Shown in pieces: positions 16,271 through 25,274 of a stretch of 64,000 nt of DNA; within the stretch, counting starts at the first letter, position 1, and every line of letters begins with the position of its first letter. The notes below the pieces were generated by a model. The model saw nothing but the letters and a program-made list of their open reading frames with translations. It was not told the origin of the DNA and ran no database searches. The position numbers and the translations under genes were made by a program. The stretch covers positions 1,922,001 through 1,986,000 of the forward strand of contig NZ_OY771430.1 of NCBI RefSeq assembly GCF_963674565.1, read 5' to 3'. This stretch comes from an uncultured Carboxylicivirga sp. (lineage in GTDB: Bacteria > Bacteroidota > Bacteroidia > Bacteroidales > Marinilabiliaceae).

Positions 16271-16302
16271 AAAAACCCCGATTCTAAATAAAAATCGGGG
16301 CC
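16271..16302 (-). terminator. Terminator after the GH20 gene
   Basis: The stem CCCCGAT/ATCGGGG (16276-16282 and 16294-16300) is followed on the minus strand by TTTTT. It is located about 25 bp after the GH20 stop codon. Confidence 0.8.
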
Positions 16303-16324
16303 TGTCCTATCTTAAAAAAACCAA

Positions 16325-17842
16325 TTAATACTCACAACCGGTTGCAATATAAACATGGTTATAGTTTAACTTCCAGTTATCGTATACCTTAAAGATATAG
16401 GGTAGTTTTCGATTCATATTTTCCCAGTCTCTCAGATCCTGATTGGTCCAGGCAACTTCTGATAACAATGCAAAACGAGGAAAGATTCTCATCTCGGCTG
16501 TTTCGTTGCTGGTAACATATTCAGTCCATAAATTACCCTGAACACCAATCACCTTATCGTGGTATTTAGGATCCAAATCATCAGGAATTGGATCGTAATT
16601 ATAGGTTTTGTGCAGTGGAGTGGCATAAGGGAAAGCCAATGGTTCAAAATGCTCCTTATCGTACGATACATAAAAATCGAAATACATACGATGATTTAAG
16701 GTTGAAACCACCTCATTTCCTCTTTCAGCAGCTACTTTGGTCATGTTTTCCTTTGTCCAGAAACGCCAGTGATAAACAGTTGCTGTTTTGCTCATATCAC
16801 CTTCCAAAATTTCATCCCAACCGGCAATCTGCTTGCCTTTGGCCATCACCGTTTTCTCAATTTCCTTTAAAAACCACGACTGAAGCTCTTCTTCATTTTT
16901 CAACCCAAGGTCTTTAATCATCTTCTGACAGGATGCACTTTTCTCCCATTGCTCCTTCGGACATTCGTCTCCACCAATATGAATTAAACGATAGGGAAAT
17001 AAATCGCATACTTCGCTAATGACATCTTTAGCAAACTCCAGTGTTTTAGGATTACTTACATCCAGCACATCGTGCGAAACACCCCAGTACTGACGAACCT
17101 CGTACGATTCTTTAGGACCTAACTCGGGATAAGCGTGCAAAGCTGCCATCATATGCCCCGGCATATCAATTTCAGGAATCACATCAATACCCAGCTTAGC
17201 TGCATATTCAATCACTTCTTTAATCTGTTCCTGAGTATAAAAATAACCCTTTCCATACTCAACACCATCAGTAGGACAATCCATAATATCAGGCTTCCAT
17301 CCTACCTGGGTTGCCTTTCTGATTGATCCTTTTTCGGTTAGAAAGGGATATTTTTTGATTTCTATTCTCCAGCCCTGGTCGTCGGATAAATGCCAGTGAA
17401 ACTTATTCAACTTATGAAAAGCCATACGATCCAGAGTCTTCTTCACAAATTCCATTCCCTGAAAATGACGTGCTTCATCCAACATAAACCCCCGGTGTTT
17501 AAAGCGAGGCTTATCATCAATCTTAACCATTGGAATATAGTTGGTTACGCCATCGTTATCCTGTAGTTGAGATAAGGTAGCTTCGGCATACATCTTTGCC
17601 ACATTTGTAGCGTATGTAATGGTAACGCCTTTTGTAGTCACCTCCAGCTTGTACTCTTCTTTACCAAGGTTGCTATCCTGATTATAAATAACATTGGGTG
17701 CTTCATCATAAGTGTAACGTCCAGCTGTTACCTCCATATTGTTAGGCTCAGGTATTACGTGCGTTTGATAAACGATGTCGTTGTTCTGGCAACAACTTGC
17801 CAAAGCAACAGTTATTAGGGCAAATAGAAAAAGCTGTTTCAT
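16325..17842 (-). CDS. Beta-N-acetylhexosaminidase, GH20
   Basis: A 505-residue lipoprotein that removes terminal beta-linked GlcNAc or GalNAc, for example the antennal GlcNAc of N-glycans. The lipobox VALASC puts the lipidated Cys at 17. A GH20b-type alpha/beta domain comes first, then the catalytic barrel with GFMLDEARHF, HWHLSDDQGWRIEI and the catalytic pair Asp292-Glu293 in HIGGDECP, which works by substrate-assisted catalysis through the N-acetyl group. I chose the ATG at 17842 because it places the signal peptide at the N terminus; an upstream ATG adds eight residues. It lies between two GH29 genes and ends in a terminator. Confidence 0.94.
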   Translation of the reverse strand: MKQLFLFALITVALASCCQNNDIVYQTHVIPEPNNMEVTAGRYTYDEAPNVIYNQDSNLGKEEYKLEVTTKGVTITYATNVAKMYAEATLSQLQDNDGVTNYIPMVKIDDKPRFKHRGFMLDEARHFQGMEFVKKTLDRMAFHKLNKFHWHLSDDQGWRIEIKKYPFLTEKGSIRKATQVGWKPDIMDCPTDGVEYGKGYFYTQEQIKEVIEYAAKLGIDVIPEIDMPGHMMAALHAYPELGPKESYEVRQYWGVSHDVLDVSNPKTLEFAKDVISEVCDLFPYRLIHIGGDECPKEQWEKSASCQKMIKDLGLKNEEELQSWFLKEIEKTVMAKGKQIAGWDEILEGDMSKTATVYHWRFWTKENMTKVAAERGNEVVSTLNHRMYFDFYVSYDKEHFEPLAFPYATPLHKTYNYDPIPDDLDPKYHDKVIGVQGNLWTEYVTSNETAEMRIFPRFALLSEVAWTNQDLRDWENMNRKLPYIFKVYDNWKLNYNHVYIATGCEY

Positions 17843-17915
17843 ATTTCTGATTAATATATAGTTCACTTAAATAGTTCAAAGTCATAAAAAAAAACACTTC
17901 TCATTTTTATTATTT

Positions 17916-17993
17916 AACCACAAATTGCTCGAATTTTCACAAATTCAATTCCTTTATAGCGGAATCTTAGTGTAATCAGTGTAATTTGTGGTT
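17916..17993. repeat. Interspersed palindromic repeat, copy 2
   Basis: This copy has ends AACCACAAATT and GTAATTTGTGGTT, with the inner words TTCACAAATTC and AGTGTAATCAGTG. It has the same orientation and outline as copies 1 and 3, and lies in the gap between the GH29 and GH20 genes. Confidence 0.75.
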
Positions 17994-18051
17994 TTTCAAT
18001 TAAATAATTCGATGAATTATAGAGTTTATTCTTAAGACTAATCTTTGTTTA

Positions 18052-19500
18052 TTATAAATTTCTGTTATCAGCATCAATGGCAGCCTGTGACTTACCAAAC
18101 TCTTTACCGGCCATCTTTTCTACTTTCGATATTTCAAAGGCCACAGCATATTGAGCGGTTCCTTTTTTCCTTGGCATATCTACCAATGTTGAATTACCCT
18201 GTTGTGAAAAATTAACCTGTTTACCAGTTGCAACATCAGTTACAACCGCATCTTTAGCAACCAAACAACCTGGTAACATAGCCTTAGTCATCTGCTCACC
18301 TTCTTCGAGCAAAACAATTGCATATACCTTTTTACCATCTTTCGATTTCGTGTATCTTACATTAGCCTCGGCATAAGGAGCAACTGCCCTGGTGCTGTAA
18401 ATTGCTTTTCCGTTGATTTTTAACCATTCACCCATTTCGCGCACTACTTCCACCTCTTTTTTATTGAACCAACCTTCAGGAGAAGCTCCCAGGTCTAGTA
18501 AAAGGTTTCCTCCTTTCGAAACAATGTCGATTAGCTTATGAGTCAATTCACGGGCTTCTTTTACATTTGTTTCTTCGCTTTCTACAAAACGATAAGAGAA
18601 ACAGCAGTTAACAGTCATACAGGTTTCCCAAGGAATAGCTTCTGCTTCTCCCGGAATATGTTGTTCAGGGGTGCGGTAGTTTTCCCATCGTCCGCCAACC
18701 CAACGATCAACCACCATTATTCCCGGTTGTTTATCACGACACATAGCTCCCACTTCATCCATTTTCATATCCTGGCCTCTGTTGGCTTTATCAGCCCAGG
18801 CACCATCTAACCAAAGAATGTCAATATCACCGTAGTTGGTCATCAACTCCTCTACCTGATTATAAAAGAAATCAGTGTATTTCTTCCACCAATCGGGGTG
18901 GCGTTCAATTTTATAGTTTACATTACGACCCGGACTTTCAAATGATGGTGACCAGTAGTAAGGACTGTGCCAGTCGGGTTTTGAGATATAAGCACCTATC
19001 ATCATGTTTTTGCTACGCATAGCATCAAACAACGATCCTGTTATGTCAGCGTATTTAGCATTTGCATACGGATACTCTGGGTTGGTGATTTTATAATCTG
19101 TTTGCTTGGTATCCCACATGGTAAATCCATCGTGGTGCTTAGTGGTGAAAACAAAGTACTTAGCTCCCATATCCACTGCAAGGTTGGCCCATTGATCGGG
19201 ACTAAATTTGGTAGGATTAAAACGCTTAGGTAAATCAAAGTAATGATCTCTGAATTCTTTCAGGTTTTCGTGTGGTGTTAACCAATCCACATCCTCCGAA
19301 ACTACCGGCCAAGATTCACATAAACCTTCAACAGAATATGCTCCCCAGTGAACAAAGAATCCCAATTTAAGATCCTGCCACTCATCAAGCTTTTCCAATA
19401 CCTGTTCATCTTCCTCTACCACGTATTCTTTTCCTGCCCATTGAGCAAAAGAAGCTGATGCAGCAAGTGTTAACGCTATTGATAAAAATATTTTTTTCAT
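18052..19500 (-). CDS. Alpha-L-fucosidase, GH29 (second copy)
   Basis: A 482-residue secreted GH29 protein. The signal peptide ends near SFAQ (20). The barrel contains LGFFVHWGAYS near 46-56, TTKHHDGFTMWDTKQTDY near 119 and the nucleophile Asp232 in DILWLDGAW. The C-terminal region has a small beta domain. It closely resembles the GH29 gene at 57861-59294 in layout and motif context, so the two are probably paralogues serving the two glycan loci. It lies 103 bp downstream of the GH3 gene, with the third palindromic repeat in the gap, so cotranscription is likely but not certain. Confidence 0.93.
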   Translation of the reverse strand: MKKIFLSIALTLAASASFAQWAGKEYVVEEDEQVLEKLDEWQDLKLGFFVHWGAYSVEGLCESWPVVSEDVDWLTPHENLKEFRDHYFDLPKRFNPTKFSPDQWANLAVDMGAKYFVFTTKHHDGFTMWDTKQTDYKITNPEYPYANAKYADITGSLFDAMRSKNMMIGAYISKPDWHSPYYWSPSFESPGRNVNYKIERHPDWWKKYTDFFYNQVEELMTNYGDIDILWLDGAWADKANRGQDMKMDEVGAMCRDKQPGIMVVDRWVGGRWENYRTPEQHIPGEAEAIPWETCMTVNCCFSYRFVESEETNVKEARELTHKLIDIVSKGGNLLLDLGASPEGWFNKKEVEVVREMGEWLKINGKAIYSTRAVAPYAEANVRYTKSKDGKKVYAIVLLEEGEQMTKAMLPGCLVAKDAVVTDVATGKQVNFSQQGNSTLVDMPRKKGTAQYAVAFEISKVEKMAGKEFGKSQAAIDADNRNL

Positions 19501-19516
19501 ATCTTTTCTTTTAATG

Positions 19517-19587
19517 AACCACAGATTATACTGATTACTTTTTATTATATAAGAAAAAATCTGTGTTAATCTGCGTAATCTGTGGTT
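19517..19587. repeat. Interspersed palindromic repeat, copy 3
   Basis: This copy has ends AACCACAGATT and GTAATCTGTGGTT, with an inner AATCTGTGTTAATCTGCG. It differs from copies 1 and 2 by matched changes in both arms (AAATT/AATTT becomes AGATT/AATCT), so pairing is kept. Confidence 0.78.
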
Positions 19588-19603
19588 ATAGATTAAAAAG
19601 CTT

Positions 19604-22252
19604 TTAGTCTTCTAACTGATAACTGTTCTTTAAAGTGAATTCTTCCTGTAATGAAAGATCATTGGAATTAGAACCTGTCATTACCCTGAATACACCTGCT
19701 TCAACGGCCCATTGTTTATCAACATTCCATAATCTCAAATCCTGTTTACCCAAAGTAAAGGTAAAAGTCTTTGTCTCACCAGCCTTGATCATTTGTTTAT
19801 CAAATGCCTTCAGTGATTTAACCGGCGTAGTTACCGACGATTTTAAATCTCGAAGGTAAATCTGAACCACTTCTTTACCATCTACCATAGAAGTGTTGGT
19901 AACATCAACGCTCACATTCACTTTAAAGTCACCTGTAGACTCATCAACAGCTACTTTCAGGTTATTATATTCGAATGACGAATAAGATAAACCGTATCCG
20001 AAAGGATATAACGGCTGATCATCTTCATCAACATAGCGATAGATGGTTGTAGGCTTTTGATTGTAGTATATAGGTAGCTGCCCAACCGACTTGGCAACCG
20101 AAACCGGCATTCGTCCTGATGGGTTTGTTTTGCCAAATAAAACGTTGGCAATGGCATTTCCGCCTTGCTCACCTGCAAACCAAGCCTCAACCAGTGCATT
20201 TGCATTTTCCGAAACCCAGTTGGTGGCCAATGAACGACCGTTTTGCAATACAACAATATATGGCTTACCCGTTTTATGTACTTCTTTAATCAATTCTTCC
20301 TGATCAGAAGATAATCCAAGGGTAGCCACATCACGATTTTCATTTACTGTTTTGGTATTTTCTCCAACAGTGATAATAGCCAGATCAGATTGACGTGCCA
20401 GCTTAACTGCACGGGCAATACCTTCATTCTTTTTCGACCATCGCAAAGATGCTGTTGCATGCCATTGATTGTCGTAAAATTCGTAGCGAATATTGTATTT
20501 AACTCCTTTTTTGAAATTGTATTTAGCTCTCGTAATAGGAGTTGTTCCTTTCCAGGCATCAATCACCAACTCATCGTTGATGTACAAACGCGAGCCATCA
20601 TCAGAGCTAGTACCAACCCAGCCGTTTACATCCACATCAGTTTTAATATATCCTTCCCAACGAGCCGAAAAGAAGTCATCTTCAATACCCGGATATGGAT
20701 TCCAGGGCCATTCAAAATCAACCAACTCATCAACACGAGTCAGCACTGGTTCTCCTTTCAATTCCATATTATTATAGAAAGATGCTTGTAAACCTTTCTG
20801 ACCATTTCCATGGAAAAGATACTTACTGTCAATAACTGTTCCTCGCTCAACAATAGTTGCTCCCTGTTCATAAACAAATTGTGTTTGTGGTGAAGCAGTT
20901 TTTAATCCATCCATCAACGAAACCCCTTCAGCATCAGCTGCGGTGTAACCACCCAGTTCAGCATAGTTGGCCAAAGGACCTAATACAGCAATCTTCTTAT
21001 ATTTATTGGGTTCCAATGGAAGGATTCCGTCGTTCTCCAACAATACTATACCTTCTTCAGCAATATTTAAAGCAGTTTGAATATGATCATCACAATGGTA
21101 ATACTCATCAATTCTTTCCTGTGTAATAAAAGGCTCTTCAAACAATCCCAGGCGGAACTTGGTATAAAGGATTCCTTTTACAGCGCGATCGATGTATTTC
21201 TCATCCAATTTACCTGTTTGTACCAGATCAATTAAAGTAGCCTGATAAGTACTGTCTGTGAAATCGTAGAACTGCATATCCATACCAGCTTGTGTTGCTT
21301 TGCGGATTGCATCCTGTGGAGACTCTGCAAAGTGATGTACATTCCAAAGGAAACGCATGGCACCAAGGTCAGATACAGCATATCCTTTAAATCCCCATTC
21401 ATTGCGCAACACATCAGTTAACAACCATTCGTTTCCGGTACATGGGATTCCGTCCAACTCAGAATAAGCCGACATCACATTTAAGGCACCTGCCTCTTTG
21501 ATGGCACGCTCAAACGCAGGCAGAAAATCCATTCGGGCAGTACGCTCGCCTAGCAATACTGGTGAGGCATTCGATCCAGAGATAGGTGCAGAGTGAACCG
21601 CATAATGCTTGGGTCCTGCAACCATCGAAAAAGGTGATTTAGGATCCAGACCACCCATTCCTTGTATGATCTGCACTCCAATTTCTGAAGTTAAATAAGT
21701 ATCTTCTGAATATAATTCGGCTACTCTACCCCAGCGTGGCTCGCGGGCAATACCTAAAGTAGGACCTAAAGCAACATGAGCCCCATGAATACGGGCTTCG
21801 GTACCAATAACCTTACCCACTTTATTCATCAGTTCTTTATTCCATGAAGCTCCCATACCAATTGGCATTGGAAAAACAGTTGCTCCCTGAGTCAGATAAC
21901 CATGAAGCATCTCTTCCATCAACATCACAGGAATACCTAAACGAGAGTTTTCGATGGTAATACGTTGTACCGTATTATATTCCTCAGCTGTTTTAGGATA
22001 GAAATCATGAATAGATCCCAATCCCAGATCCCCAACCTGCTCTGTAACTTTTTCCTTATTAATCTCACCATCCACTTTCAGATAATCTCCCCGGGTCATG
22101 TTCATCTGACGCACCTTTTCCTGTAGCGTCATCTCCTTCAAAAGAAGTTCCGCTCGTGTCTCTTCCGGTAACGATGCATCTTTCCACCCCTCTGTCCTAC
22201 CGCAGGCCGAAACCACCAGGGCAATTAACAGTAATTGTGCAATCCTTTTCAT
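19604..22252 (-). CDS. GH3 glycosidase with inserted PA14 domain
   Basis: An 882-residue lipoprotein (lipobox VVSAC, Cys17) of glycoside hydrolase family 3. The N-terminal barrel has EPRWGRVAELYSED, GPKHYAVHSAP and the nucleophile Asp295 in YAVSDLG. The second domain is interrupted at about residues 490-605 by a PA14 domain (QASFYNNMELKG, then SSDDGSRLYINDELVIDAW), a sugar-binding module known in many GH3 beta-glucosidases. A C-terminal Fn3-like domain with DVTNTSMVDGKEVVQIYL ends the protein. Substrate could be beta-glucoside, beta-xyloside or beta-GlcNAc; sequence reading cannot decide. It follows the GH29 gene by 19 bp, so the two are cotranscribed. Confidence 0.9.
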   Translation of the reverse strand: MKRIAQLLLIALVVSACGRTEGWKDASLPEETRAELLLKEMTLQEKVRQMNMTRGDYLKVDGEINKEKVTEQVGDLGLGSIHDFYPKTAEEYNTVQRITIENSRLGIPVMLMEEMLHGYLTQGATVFPMPIGMGASWNKELMNKVGKVIGTEARIHGAHVALGPTLGIAREPRWGRVAELYSEDTYLTSEIGVQIIQGMGGLDPKSPFSMVAGPKHYAVHSAPISGSNASPVLLGERTARMDFLPAFERAIKEAGALNVMSAYSELDGIPCTGNEWLLTDVLRNEWGFKGYAVSDLGAMRFLWNVHHFAESPQDAIRKATQAGMDMQFYDFTDSTYQATLIDLVQTGKLDEKYIDRAVKGILYTKFRLGLFEEPFITQERIDEYYHCDDHIQTALNIAEEGIVLLENDGILPLEPNKYKKIAVLGPLANYAELGGYTAADAEGVSLMDGLKTASPQTQFVYEQGATIVERGTVIDSKYLFHGNGQKGLQASFYNNMELKGEPVLTRVDELVDFEWPWNPYPGIEDDFFSARWEGYIKTDVDVNGWVGTSSDDGSRLYINDELVIDAWKGTTPITRAKYNFKKGVKYNIRYEFYDNQWHATASLRWSKKNEGIARAVKLARQSDLAIITVGENTKTVNENRDVATLGLSSDQEELIKEVHKTGKPYIVVLQNGRSLATNWVSENANALVEAWFAGEQGGNAIANVLFGKTNPSGRMPVSVAKSVGQLPIYYNQKPTTIYRYVDEDDQPLYPFGYGLSYSSFEYNNLKVAVDESTGDFKVNVSVDVTNTSMVDGKEVVQIYLRDLKSSVTTPVKSLKAFDKQMIKAGETKTFTFTLGKQDLRLWNVDKQWAVEAGVFRVMTGSNSNDLSLQEEFTLKNSYQLED

Positions 22253-22271
22253 ATATTTTGTTTATTATTAT

Positions 22272-24500
22272 CTAAAACAGTTCTATTTCCGCTATAGCAG
22301 CCTGTTGGCTGTCTCCAGCAATTTCCTTTGTTGTAATTCTTACAAATTTAGCCTCAACCGACTCTTTGAAATAATGTGTACGAGTTGTTGGCATGTTTAT
22401 CAGATTACCAAACTCAAAATTGTCTGCCTTAACCCATGATTTTCCGTTACTGCTTATCTCTACCACACCGCGCTGAATCATTCCAGCCTTGTTTTCTTTT
22501 TGCGGAGTATAAGAGAATCCTTTCAAGGTTTTCAACTCCGAAAGATCAATGGTAATAGTATGATTATGTCCGGCTTTTGTCAACCAGTATGTTTCAACAT
22601 CTGCATCAATAGCAAGAACTGCTTCATGATCTTTCAGCTGAGAACTAGTGCTTTTCACTTTCCAATCTTTTTTAATCAACCCAACATTCTGAATCAAAAC
22701 AGGACCCTGCTTTCCATTATTAAACGCACGGGCTTTCACTTCAGCTGATTCAATCAAAACAGGTACAGTAAACAGCTCAGATTCCATCGTTGGCTCAGAT
22801 CCATCCAACGTATATCTGATTTGCAGATTTTTATTCAAATTAGCCACCGGATCCAACCCATGTAATTTCCAGCGAAAAACATGCTTACTGGGTTCAATGG
22901 TTACTTTTCCTTCGATATCACGTGTCAGCTGCAACTGAGGTGGCTGAACATCACAATAATAAGCTGCTATATTTGCAATTGCCGGATAATATCGCAAATC
23001 AAGAACAGTGAACCGGAACTTATCGGAAGTAACCTGAGGGAAACGAAGAATTCGTTTATAACCAATATTAGTTCCTTTTGCAATCTCCTTCCATTCACCT
23101 TTAATCCAGGCTTCCACCTTATGGTCAGCAACACGCTCGCCATGCGACTGAATAGCTTCCTGAATTACAAAACGATTGATGGTTACAGGCTCATTAGTGG
23201 TAATCTCAATGCTATTGTTTGTTTCATCAAGCAATTCAAAAGTGGAAGTATTTCCATCCAATACCTTAGTTGAACCGGCTGCTGATGCAAACAAATTAGT
23301 TCCGTAAGTATCTCTAATTCTTTCACCTGTTTCTTTCAATACTTTGACATCCTCATCAGAAAATAAACCATCCCGATTTGGAGGTATGTTTAACAGGAAG
23401 ATTGAGTTTCCACCCACAGAACGTTCATACATATCAAAAACATCATCTGTACTTCGCACCATTTGCGTAAGATCATCACGATAAAACCATCCTTCACGAA
23501 TTGATGTATTGGTTTCGGCTGGTTGATAATGCAAATACTTTCCTTGCACCAGCTTCTCCTCACTCGCAAGATCATGATCCATCAAATCCGGAAACATATT
23601 CATGGTTTGAGGATTATCCTGATAAGGAATAACATTCCACTCAGTATTGCGTGTATCCCCTTCCTCGTTACCACACCAACGAATATCTTCTTTACCAAAG
23701 ATAACAGCATCGGGTGCTAACTCTTTAATCATCTTTCTCCAGGCGCGGTAGTTATACTTTTGACCACCTTTATGTTTTGGATGAGCTCCATCGAACCAAA
23801 CCTCATGAATAGGTCCATACTCGGTGAGTAATTCAAAAAGCTGATTCATAAAATACTCATTATAATCATCCACATTGGCCGTGAAAGTGGCTTTGTTTTC
23901 AAACGGACGCCCTTCTACAGGTCGAGGAATAACTCTATCGGTATAAGAACTTAGATTTCCATATAAACCATCCGGATTTTCAATCTGGTATAAATCAGCA
24001 GGTGAAAGATAGATTCCCAGCTTTAACCCATATTTTTGACACGAGACAGATAAGTGTTTCAACACATCACCTTTTCCATTTTCAAAAGGAGACGACATCA
24101 CACCGTGTTTAGTATAACGGCTTTGCCATAGAACAAATCCGTCATGATGTTTGGCGGTAAAAATAACCTTTGTCATGCCGGCTGCCTTAATGCTTTCGCA
24201 CCATTGGTCTGTATTAATATTTTGAAGGTTAAAAACCATTGGATCTTCAAAGCCATTACCCCACTCTTTTTGGGTGAAAGTATTTGGACCAAAGTGTATA
24301 AAAGCAATAAACTCATCTTCTAAAGCTTTGATTTGCTCCTGAGTTGGAACAACGTGAGCTGCCTTTAAAATTATACTATCTGGCGTATCTGTCGCTGTAA
24401 CAGCAATAGTATTGGCAGTTTTCATTAATAAACCAGACGGTCCATTACAACCGACAATTAACGACAAAACAAACAGGCAAAAGACAATGCGTTTTTCCAT
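22272..24500 (-). CDS. Multidomain alpha-L-fucosidase, GH29 (third copy)
   Basis: A 742-residue lipoprotein (LIVGC, Cys18). The GH29 barrel shows FIAFIHFGPNTFT near 64, FTAKHHDGFVLW near 114 and the nucleophile Asp237 in EVWFDGAH. After the barrel come a discoidin-like (F5/8 type C) domain around VTINRFVIQEAIQSHG, a chitobiase/beta-hexosaminidase C-terminal-like domain (RYTLDGSEPTMESELF) and a second F5/8 type C domain ending IAEIELF. Such modules bind sugars and hold the enzyme on its glycan. It is the first gene of the minus-strand arm; its start faces the divergent regulatory region, and a TATATTTG box lies about 120 bp upstream. Confidence 0.92.
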   Translation of the reverse strand: MEKRIVFCLFVLSLIVGCNGPSGLLMKTANTIAVTATDTPDSIILKAAHVVPTQEQIKALEDEFIAFIHFGPNTFTQKEWGNGFEDPMVFNLQNINTDQWCESIKAAGMTKVIFTAKHHDGFVLWQSRYTKHGVMSSPFENGKGDVLKHLSVSCQKYGLKLGIYLSPADLYQIENPDGLYGNLSSYTDRVIPRPVEGRPFENKATFTANVDDYNEYFMNQLFELLTEYGPIHEVWFDGAHPKHKGGQKYNYRAWRKMIKELAPDAVIFGKEDIRWCGNEEGDTRNTEWNVIPYQDNPQTMNMFPDLMDHDLASEEKLVQGKYLHYQPAETNTSIREGWFYRDDLTQMVRSTDDVFDMYERSVGGNSIFLLNIPPNRDGLFSDEDVKVLKETGERIRDTYGTNLFASAAGSTKVLDGNTSTFELLDETNNSIEITTNEPVTINRFVIQEAIQSHGERVADHKVEAWIKGEWKEIAKGTNIGYKRILRFPQVTSDKFRFTVLDLRYYPAIANIAAYYCDVQPPQLQLTRDIEGKVTIEPSKHVFRWKLHGLDPVANLNKNLQIRYTLDGSEPTMESELFTVPVLIESAEVKARAFNNGKQGPVLIQNVGLIKKDWKVKSTSSQLKDHEAVLAIDADVETYWLTKAGHNHTITIDLSELKTLKGFSYTPQKENKAGMIQRGVVEISSNGKSWVKADNFEFGNLINMPTTRTHYFKESVEAKFVRITTKEIAGDSQQAAIAEIELF

Positions 24501-24621
24501 ACTTTATTTCTTTTTTAAGAATGGTTTTAATATGATTCAAAAATCTGCTTTAGTTTGCTTAAAAACAACATTTCGAAACTAAATAAAAGTTAAAACAAAC
24601 TATTTATAAGTATTTTGATTA

Positions 24622-24629
24622 CAAATATA
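24622..24629 (-). promoter_or_regulatory. Candidate -7 promoter box for the minus-strand arm
   Basis: On the minus strand it reads TATATTTG, a perfect fit to the Bacteroidota TAnnTTTG element, about 120 bp before the GH29 start. No TTTG was found at the usual distance for the upstream element. Confidence 0.45.
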
Positions 24630-24902
24630 AGGTTTTAAAACAAAAGTGATTCTTCTTAAATTGTCCAATTATTCTAAAACAAGATCCTTTTAACCAGCTT
24701 ACACATTCATTATCAATTTATTTAATCTTTCTTAGATATTCAATAATTGAATTTACCAGAATGAAATGATCATTTATTAAACAACAACAGAATTGCGATA
24801 AAAGGAATAATTACAAAATTTATCATCCACTAATTCATCACCTTACACAGACACTCCACCTTGAATCTATACTTAGCCTAAAATGAAAATAAACTCATTT
24901 CA

Positions 24903-24922
24903 ATTCATGCACATTCATGCAC
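24903..24922. promoter_or_regulatory. Tandem 10-bp operator-like repeat
   Basis: ATTCATGCAC is repeated twice without a gap, so the CATGCA cores lie exactly one helical turn apart. The same core and spacing recur 300 bp downstream at the PNGase promoter. Further single TGCAC/GTGCA words lie at about 24940 and 24990. Confidence 0.55.
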
Positions 24923-25208
24923 TTACTAACACAAATATATGCACATAATTCGATTAACATACTATCAAAAATTGAATTAATTGCACGTTAGTGCATTTTA
25001 TACCTTAATCAATAACATTAAATTATCAAAAACAGCATTGTAATTTCAGCATAAAAAAGACAAAACCAATCAGCACATAAATTTAATCCATAATACTATA
25101 TATCTGTTCTTTAAAATATATAATTCCAAAACGAAATCCATATACATGTAGATTATTCAATCACAAAAACATTAAAATAATGCTTGTTAAAAGAAAAATT
25201 AACATCAA

Positions 25209-25248
25209 ACATGCAAATACATGCAAATAAGAAATTAAATTTGCATGT
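25209..25248. promoter_or_regulatory. Triple ACATGCAAAT operator over the PNGase promoter
   Basis: ACATGCAAAT occurs twice in tandem (25209-25218 and 25219-25228) and once inverted (ATTTGCATGT, 25239-25248). The inverted copy overlaps the candidate -7 box. A protein bound here would cover the polymerase site, so a repressor is the simplest reading. Confidence 0.6.
25236..25243 (+). promoter_or_regulatory. Candidate -7 promoter box for the PNGase operon
   Basis: TAAATTTG fits TAnnTTTG and lies 31 bp before the PNGase start codon. The place for the upstream TTTG element is taken by the tandem operator-like boxes, which carry no TTTG on this strand. Confidence 0.5.
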
Positions 25249-25274
25249 ACTAAATATCAAAACCTGTATTAATC

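Larger units (their letters stand above)
24501..25274. promoter_or_regulatory. Divergent regulatory region between the two N-glycan operons
   Basis: Very AT-rich, no gene. It separates the start of the minus-strand fucosidase arm from the start of the plus-strand PNGase operon. It contains two clusters of CATGCA-core boxes, listed separately, and a candidate promoter box for each direction. The DeoR-type regulator encoded as second gene of the plus-strand operon is the obvious candidate to bind here. Confidence 0.6.

Noticed and set aside
24501..25274. A CRISPR-like array made of the CATGCA repeats
   Set aside because: The repeats are only 10 bp, are tandem without spacers, and no cas gene is near. 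Operator boxes explain them better.
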